Source: Neobacillus cucumis
GTDB taxonomy: Bacteria; Bacillota; Bacilli; Bacillales_B; DSM-18226
Length of the DNA: 64,000 nt
Assembly (NCBI RefSeq): GCF_016107705.1
Contig: NZ_JAEHGC010000001.1
Coordinates: 310,001 to 374,000, forward strand
Direction of reading: 5' to 3'
Shown: piece after piece, positions 59,397-64,000 of the stretch
Layout: the number at the start of each line of letters is the position of its first letter
Numbering within the stretch: the stretch's first letter is position 1
Position numbers and translations under genes: made by a program
The notes under the pieces: model-generated
Seen by the model: the letters and a program-made list of their open reading frames with translations, nothing else
Databases searched by the model: none
Told to the model about the DNA's origin: nothing

Positions 59397-59467
59397 TATT
59401 TGCTCTCTTAAATGATTAATTACGTTATTTTATTATAAAACTAAAGATTTTGGTCTTTGCAATAAGT

Positions 59468-59597
59468 GTTGATTTCCGCTCCAGGCACTTCGCTTTCCGC
59501 GGGCGTGCCGGGGAGCCTCCTCAGCGCTCTGGCGCTTCCGGGGTCTCCCCTGCCCCGTACTCCCGCAGGAGTCTCCGTGCCTTCCGCTCCAATCAAC
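59468..59597 (+). repeat. GC-rich palindromic repeat, copy A
   Basis: About 130 bp bounded by GTTGATT and AATCAAC. Inner landmarks are CCGCTCCAGGCAC, CTTTCCGCGGGCG, GGAGCCTCCTCAGCGC and CCCGCAGGAGTC. It is much richer in GC than its AT-rich surroundings and can fold on itself. Copy B at 59932 is the same element inverted. Not coding: open frames through it are low-complexity artefacts. Confidence 0.85.
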
Positions 59598-59676
59598 AGG
59601 TGCATCAATAAAGCCCACAACATTTTTGTGAGGATTATAGAGAATACAAGTCTGTTCCAAAGAAGTGTGGGAACTC

Positions 59677-59884
59677 GATTGGGCAATGAAACCACTTTTC
59701 TTTTCCCTTTTAACAATAATATCAGTTCAATTGGGCAATGAAACCACTTTTCTTTTCCCTTTTAACAGTAATATCAGTTCAATTGGGCAATGAAACCATT
59801 TTTCTTTTCCCTTTTAATAGTAATACCAGTTCGATTGGGCAATGAATCCACTTTGCTTTTCCCTTTTAACAGGAATTTCATATA
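59677..59884. repeat. Tandem array of four 52-bp units
   Basis: Units begin at 59677, 59729, 59781 and 59833, an exact 52-bp period. The unit begins ATTGGGCAATGAAACCACTT, runs TTCTTTTCCCTTTTAACA and ends ATATCAGTTC. Units 1 and 2 differ at very few positions, while 3 and 4 carry more changes. The period is not a multiple of three, so it is not a coding repeat, and there are no variable spacers, so it is not a CRISPR array. It lies between inverted copies A and B. Confidence 0.92.
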
Positions 59885-59931
59885 GCAAGGTTTGAAAAAG
59901 TGTGTGCGATACTTTAGGTTGATTGCCTCCT

Positions 59932-60058
59932 GTTGATTGGAGTGGAGGGCACTCGACTCCTGCGGGATAGAGAGGTCACTGGAGACCCCACAGGCGCAAG
60001 CGCCGAGGAGGCTCCAGGACCTCCCCGCGGAAAGCGAGTGACCGGAGCGGAAATCAAC
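59932..60058 (-). repeat. GC-rich palindromic repeat, copy B (inverted)
   Basis: The minus strand gives the same order as copy A: GTTGATTTCCGCTCC, CTCGCTTTCCGCGGGG, GGAGCCTCCTCGGCGC, CCCGCAGGAGTCGAG, CCAATCAAC. The right flank TTTTGCAGGGACAATCTGTAAA resembles that of the shortened copy near 33070. Confidence 0.85.
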
Positions 60059-60136
60059 TGGCCCTTTTGCAGGGACAATCTGTAAATTGGTATTTAGATT
60101 TGACAATCTAAGCAAGGACTCCATGTATTTTTTCGT

Positions 60137-61099
60137 TTATAAAAAGGAATTTTTTAGAGCAAGCATGAGTTCCAGTTGACTTAATTTCTTGAAATACCAA
60201 TCTGTTAGGTGAATTGAATGTTTGTGACTGACTGGTCCATGGAGCCATATTGGGGATACAAGTTGTTGTTTATTCCAATCCTCATAGGTATGTTGATGAT
60301 GTTTAATCACAGGAAAAGCTGCTCTTAAGATCGGCGTTTTTCTTGCAATCTTCGTTTTAAAGTACTGTTCATAATCATACCTTGAACCTGTATGCGGTGT
60401 ACGATTGGCAAATTCAAAAAAATAAGGAAATAAACGTGGATGAAAAAGAATGTTTGCAAGCCGTTTCCCCAAATGAATTCTTTTTGAAACCGATCGGAAT
60501 CCATTCACACAGGACCCATACACTTCTCCCCCACAGGTTGGAAACAATACACAGCTGAAATGAAGCCAATCCTGAAAAGTGAAAATCATCGAACGAAACA
60601 CTTTCTTCTTATAAATTGGATGCTCAATTATTGGTTGTTGAATGACATTTTGTTCATTAATAATTAGAGCCGTCATCATTCTGAACTTATCTTTTTCATT
60701 CCAATAGTGAACCCATTCTTTTTGAATAAATGAAGAAACATTGAAATATGGAAGTAAATGAAACATCGAACGGTCTAATCTCGTCGAATATTGATAGAGC
60801 AACAGCTGGGGGAAAACATCGTGGAAAATTAACCAATTAGCCCGCTCATAGGTTAGGAAAAGCTGCTTTCTTATTTTTGGCTCCAATAAATGCGGGAAAA
60901 TAGACCCTTCAAGGTCACACATATTCCATCCTCCATTCCTTGAAACCATATGGGCAAGAAAGGACCAAATAATATCAGGATTTTTCTTAAAATACCGAAA
61001 ATAGGCATTTGTTCTTGAAATATTATCGAGATTTTTCTTATCCGTTTCAGTTATTATTTGACGGATAATCTCCTGTTCCTGTATTGTAAAATGATTCAT
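60137..61099 (-). CDS. yppC: YppC-like DUF2515 protein
   Basis: 320 residues from the ATG at 61099 after AAGGGAAG; a frame from 61237 would cross the recU start and is rejected. Family landmarks: SRNGGWNMCDLEG, RANWLIFHDVFPQLLLY, and PTCGGEVYGSCVNGFRSVSK. Soluble and basic, with many aromatic residues. The function is unknown. It is divergent from recU as in B. subtilis. Confidence 0.9.
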   Translation of the reverse strand: MNHFTIQEQEIIRQIITETDKKNLDNISRTNAYFRYFKKNPDIIWSFLAHMVSRNGGWNMCDLEGSIFPHLLEPKIRKQLFLTYERANWLIFHDVFPQLLLYQYSTRLDRSMFHLLPYFNVSSFIQKEWVHYWNEKDKFRMMTALIINEQNVIQQPIIEHPIYKKKVFRSMIFTFQDWLHFSCVLFPTCGGEVYGSCVNGFRSVSKRIHLGKRLANILFHPRLFPYFFEFANRTPHTGSRYDYEQYFKTKIARKTPILRAAFPVIKHHQHTYEDWNKQQLVSPIWLHGPVSHKHSIHLTDWYFKKLSQLELMLALKNSFL

Positions 61100-61218
61100 T
61101 ATGCTCTTCCCTTGTAAAATAAAAGTTATAATGATTAGAATACGGAACTTGCAAATTTTTATGCACCCAACTCCGCTGTGATTTGTTATGATAAGTAATA
61201 GTTTGAGAGGTGCAAGAT

Positions 61219-61833
61219 ATGAGTGTGAATTATCCAAACGGAAAACAGTATATTCCTAATGCAGCGGCAAATACCAAAATTGCTTATAAGAAAAAAAATG
61301 AATCCTACAGTAATCGAGGAATGACTCTTGAAGAAGACTTAAATATTACAAATGAATTTTACAGAGAGAAAAAAATTGCGGTTGTTCATAAAAAACCTAC
61401 ACCTGTTCAAATTGTTCAGGTAGATTACCCGATGCGAAGTGCGGCTGTAATAAAAGAAGCTTATTTCAAGCAAGCCTCTACTACCGATTATAACGGGGTA
61501 TATAAAGGTAAATATATTGATTTTGAAGCAAAAGAAACACAGAATTCCAGTTCATTTCCCTTAAAGAATTTCCATGAACACCAAATCCGGCATATGGAAG
61601 AGGTACTGCTTCAGGGAGGAATCTGTTTTGTTATTTTAAGATTTACAAAACAGGAACAGGTTTATTTGCTTGAAGCGAAAAACTTATTACAATTTTGGGA
61701 TAGAATGAAAACAGGAGGAAGAAAATCAATTACCAAGGAGGAAATTGAACAACTTGGGTATTACATTCCGCTTGGATTCCAAGCAAGAATTGACTATATT
61801 AGAATAATAGATACACTTTATCAATTGTCTTAA
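61219..61833 (+). CDS. recU: Holliday junction resolvase RecU
   Basis: 204 residues from the ATG at 61219 after GAGAGGTG. The nuclease core has [38 protein letters not shown] (Asp, Asp, Glu, Lys catalytic set) and [12 protein letters not shown]. RecU cuts four-way junctions and helps load RecA/RuvAB. It is followed 38 bp later by ponA in the classical recU-ponA operon. Start [10 protein letters not shown] matches the family. Confidence 0.96.
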   Translation: MSVNYPNGKQYIPNAAANTKIAYKKKNESYSNRGMTLEEDLNITNEFYREKKIAVVHKKPTPVQIVQVDYPMRSAAVIKEAYFKQASTTDYNGVYKGKYIDFEAKETQNSSSFPLKNFHEHQIRHMEEVLLQGGICFVILRFTKQEQVYLLEAKNLLQFWDRMKTGGRKSITKEEIEQLGYYIPLGFQARIDYIRIIDTLYQLS

Positions 61834-61871
61834 ATAACCTTGAGTGAAGTTGGAAAGGAAGGACTTTAAAA

Positions 61872-64000
61872 ATGGCTGATCAATATCAATCAAGAGAGGA
61901 GCGCCGAAAACAGCAGCAAGCAAAGGGCACACCAAAAACAAAAACAAAGAAAAAACCTAAAGGGATTATAAAAAAGATATTTTTAACCCTTGTCGCCCTT
62001 GGAATTGTCATGATTTTGGCCGGGGTTGGAACTTTTGCCTACATGGTGAAAGACGCTCCAAAACTTGATCCAAAGGTTTTAAAAGATCCCATTTCATCGA
62101 AGATTTTAGATATGAATGGCCACCTGCTGACTGAAGTGGGTGCTGTTAACAGGGAATATGTCGACTATAAGGATATACCAAAGCTTTTGGAGAATGCCGT
62201 CCTGGCTACGGAGGATTATCGTTTTTATAAGCACCATGGAATTGATCCTATCCGTCTTGGCGGTGCTGTGCTGGCTAATATTAAGCATGGATTTGGGGCT
62301 GAAGGTGGAAGTACCATTACCCAGCAGGTAATTAAAAATTCCTTTTTAACACCTGAGAAAACAATAAAAAGAAAAGTGGAAGAAGCGTGGCTTTCCTATC
62401 AGCTAGAACAGAAATATACAAAACACCAAATTTTTGAAATGTATGTCAATAAGGTAAATATGTCAGAAGGCAGCTACGGGATGGCAACGGCTGCTGAAAC
62501 CTATTACGGAAAAAAACTAAAGGATTTGACATTGCCTGAAGCTGCCTTGCTAGCGGGAATGCCGCAAAGTCCTAATAATTACAATCCATTTACAAATCCT
62601 GACCTCGCAGAAAAAAGACGCAATATCGTATTATCCTTAATGCATCAACACGGTTTTATTTCAAAGCAAGTGATGGAAGAAGCCATGAAGGTTCCGATTA
62701 AAAAAGGATTAGTAAAAGAAGACAAGCGCAAGATTGATGAGAAACCTTTTGATTCTTTTGTTGATGCAGTAATTGATGAAGTGAAACAGCAAGGAGATTT
62801 TGATATTTTCTCCGATGGATTAACTATTTATACAACAGTAGATCCAAAGGCACAAAAATATGTTTATAAAATGCTGAACACCCAGGATGTGATTAACTAT
62901 CCTGATGAAAAGTTCCAGGCTGGTATTTCACTTCTTGATACGAAAACTGGAGCGATCCGGGCAATCGGCGGCGGTCGAAACCAACAAGTTAAACGCGGTT
63001 TCAACTATGCAATTGATACAAGACGCCAGCCGGGTTCAACCATCAAGCCTGTCTTGGATTATGGCCCAGCCATTGAATATTTAAAATGGGGAACATATCA
63101 GACAATTGATGATAAACCGGTAAAATATTCGACTGGCCAAACCTTTGGAAACTGGGATGACCGCTACATGGGGAGAATGACCATTCGAACTGCATTGCAA
63201 TTATCTAGAAATACCCCAGCTGTACAAACCTTACAGCAGGTAGGATTAGATCGCGCCAAAAAGTTTGCTAATAATTTAGGGATTCCTTTGAAAGAAATTT
63301 ATGAATCCTATGCAATCGGTGGATTAAGGGACGGTGTTTCTCCTCTTCAAATGGCCGGTGCATACAGTGCTTTTGGTAATAATGGTTTATATACAAAACC
63401 ATATGCAGTGAAAAAAATTAAACTACGTGATGGAACTGTCATTAACACCACACCAGAAACAAAAGTGGTGATGAAGGATTACACAGCCTTCATGATTACC
63501 GATATGCTTAAAAGTGTCCTACAATATCCGGGTACAGGAACAAGGGCCAACGTCCCAGGACTTCATATCGCAGGGAAGACAGGAACAACGAATTATACAG
63601 ACGAGGAAAGAGCACAATGGAATATCCCGAGCAGCTCTTATATTCCAGATGCCTGGTTCTCCGGTTATACACCAAATTACACAGCATCGATTTGGACCGG
63701 ATATAAGGACCGTTCCACCCCAATTGCACCGGGAGATGGACAAAAGATTGCTCAAGATATGTTTAGGAATTTAATTTCCTATGTATCTGAAGGGAAACAA
63801 ACATCCGATTTCCCTGTTCCAAATAGTGTTCAAAGGGTAAGAATTGAAAAAGGCTCAATGCCGCCGGTACTTGCAAGTCAATATACACCATCAAATTTGG
63901 TCATTACAGAATATGCTGTTAAAGGGAACGCACCAAGCAGAGTATCAACTCGATATGATAAATTGAATGCACCTGGCAGTGCATCAGTAAAATACGACGA
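61872..64000 (+). CDS. ponA: Class A penicillin-binding protein 1 (PonA), truncated by the window end
   Basis: About 709 residues are visible and the stop lies beyond 64000. A basic cytosolic tail (1-32) and one membrane helix (33-57) are followed by the glycosyltransferase domain with catalytic Glu114 in EDYRFYKHHG and GGSTITQQVIKN. The transpeptidase has SXXK at Ser389-Lys392 (GSTIKP), SRN at 445-447 and KTG at 569-571 (GKTGTTN). It polymerises and cross-links peptidoglycan and is steered by GpsB, encoded 11 kb upstream. AAGGAAGG precedes the ATG at 61872. Confidence 0.96.
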   Translation, partial: MADQYQSREERRKQQQAKGTPKTKTKKKPKGIIKKIFLTLVALGIVMILAGVGTFAYMVKDAPKLDPKVLKDPISSKILDMNGHLLTEVGAVNREYVDYKDIPKLLENAVLATEDYRFYKHHGIDPIRLGGAVLANIKHGFGAEGGSTITQQVIKNSFLTPEKTIKRKVEEAWLSYQLEQKYTKHQIFEMYVNKVNMSEGSYGMATAAETYYGKKLKDLTLPEAALLAGMPQSPNNYNPFTNPDLAEKRRNIVLSLMHQHGFISKQVMEEAMKVPIKKGLVKEDKRKIDEKPFDSFVDAVIDEVKQQGDFDIFSDGLTIYTTVDPKAQKYVYKMLNTQDVINYPDEKFQAGISLLDTKTGAIRAIGGGRNQQVKRGFNYAIDTRRQPGSTIKPVLDYGPAIEYLKWGTYQTIDDKPVKYSTGQTFGNWDDRYMGRMTIRTALQLSRNTPAVQTLQQVGLDRAKKFANNLGIPLKEIYESYAIGGLRDGVSPLQMAGAYSAFGNNGLYTKPYAVKKIKLRDGTVINTTPETKVVMKDYTAFMITDMLKSVLQYPGTGTRANVPGLHIAGKTGTTNYTDEERAQWNIPSSSYIPDAWFSGYTPNYTASIWTGYKDRSTPIAPGDGQKIAQDMFRNLISYVSEGKQTSDFPVPNSVQRVRIEKGSMPPVLASQYTPSNLVITEYAVKGNAPSRVSTRYDKLNAPGSASVKYD

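Noticed and set aside
59433..59741. Overlapping open frames on both strands through repeat copy A
   Set aside because: They reflect the lack of stop codons in GC-rich palindromic DNA, with Ser/Pro/Gly/Arg-rich nonsense and no ribosome site.
59677..59884. CRISPR array
   Set aside because: Units are contiguous with no unique spacers, and no cas genes are present.
59774..60124. 116-codon open frame across repeat copy B and the tandem units
   Set aside because: It reads through non-coding repeats, has no ribosome site and no recognisable domain.

Overview
The window is a chromosomal segment of a low-GC, endospore-forming Bacillaceae bacterium. Three things support this. Spore genes are present (sspL, sspM, a cotD-like coat gene). 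RNase P RNA is of the Bacillus B type. The gene order follows the Bacillus subtilis ypjP-to-ponA stretch (ypjP, ypiP, brxA, ypgR, ypgQ, bsaA, metA, cspD, ypeQ, ypeP, ypdQ, sspL, ypcP, dynA, bpsB, bpsA, ypwA, ypvA, ypsC, rnpB, gpsB, ypsA, cotD, yprB, yprA, yppG, yppF, yppE, sspM, yppC, recU, ponA). Synteny is recalled from B. subtilis, not computed. Genes absent from B. subtilis at this place suggest a soil Bacillus or Neobacillus-like species able to reduce nitric oxide; the genus is inference.

Layout. 1-4250 holds the distal part of a Ter-type stress operon on the minus strand (terD, terC, a citrate-lyase-like aldolase, a PRTase-TRSP protein and the start of a StiP-like protein), behind a textbook ECF-sigma (SigW-like) promoter. 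4289-7510 is housekeeping (ypjP, ypiP, brxA, ypgR). 7680-13258 is an inserted sigma-54 module: an FMN/FeS oxidoreductase and, divergently, a PAS/AAA+/Fis activator, a 46-residue accessory peptide and a sodium:solute symporter. Both the oxidoreductase and the transporter have perfect -24/-12 promoters. 13441-33300 is mainly the conserved backbone (ABC-F factor, methionine synthesis, MntR, topoisomerase III, cold-shock protein, RNase H-like proteins, two-headed dynamin). It ends in a Fur-box-controlled gene for a 27-residue membrane peptide.

33360-35031 encodes the alkylpyrone pair bpsA-bpsB. 35236-46597 is a respiratory island: a ba3-type oxidase, a quinol nitric oxide reductase, a Crp/Fnr regulator, three DUF2249 proteins, a heme-copper-oxidase-like membrane protein, a MIP18-type FeS factor and two tiny zinc-ribbon proteins. 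Four promoters in the island carry TGTGA-N6-TCACA-type sites centred 41.5 bp upstream of the predicted start, so the island looks like one regulon for low oxygen or nitric oxide.

46632-64000 returns to the backbone: DNA repair (ypvA, mrfA-mrfB, recU), RNA genes and modification (rnpB, ypsC), cell division and wall synthesis (gpsB, ponA, truncated by the window end), and spore proteins. A second Crp/Fnr paralogue and an Hsp20 gene are inserted beside mrfA. The sspM-yppC gap (59336-60136) is repeat-rich: two inverted copies of a GC-rich palindromic element enclose a 4 x 52-bp tandem array. A shortened relative of the element lies at about 33000.
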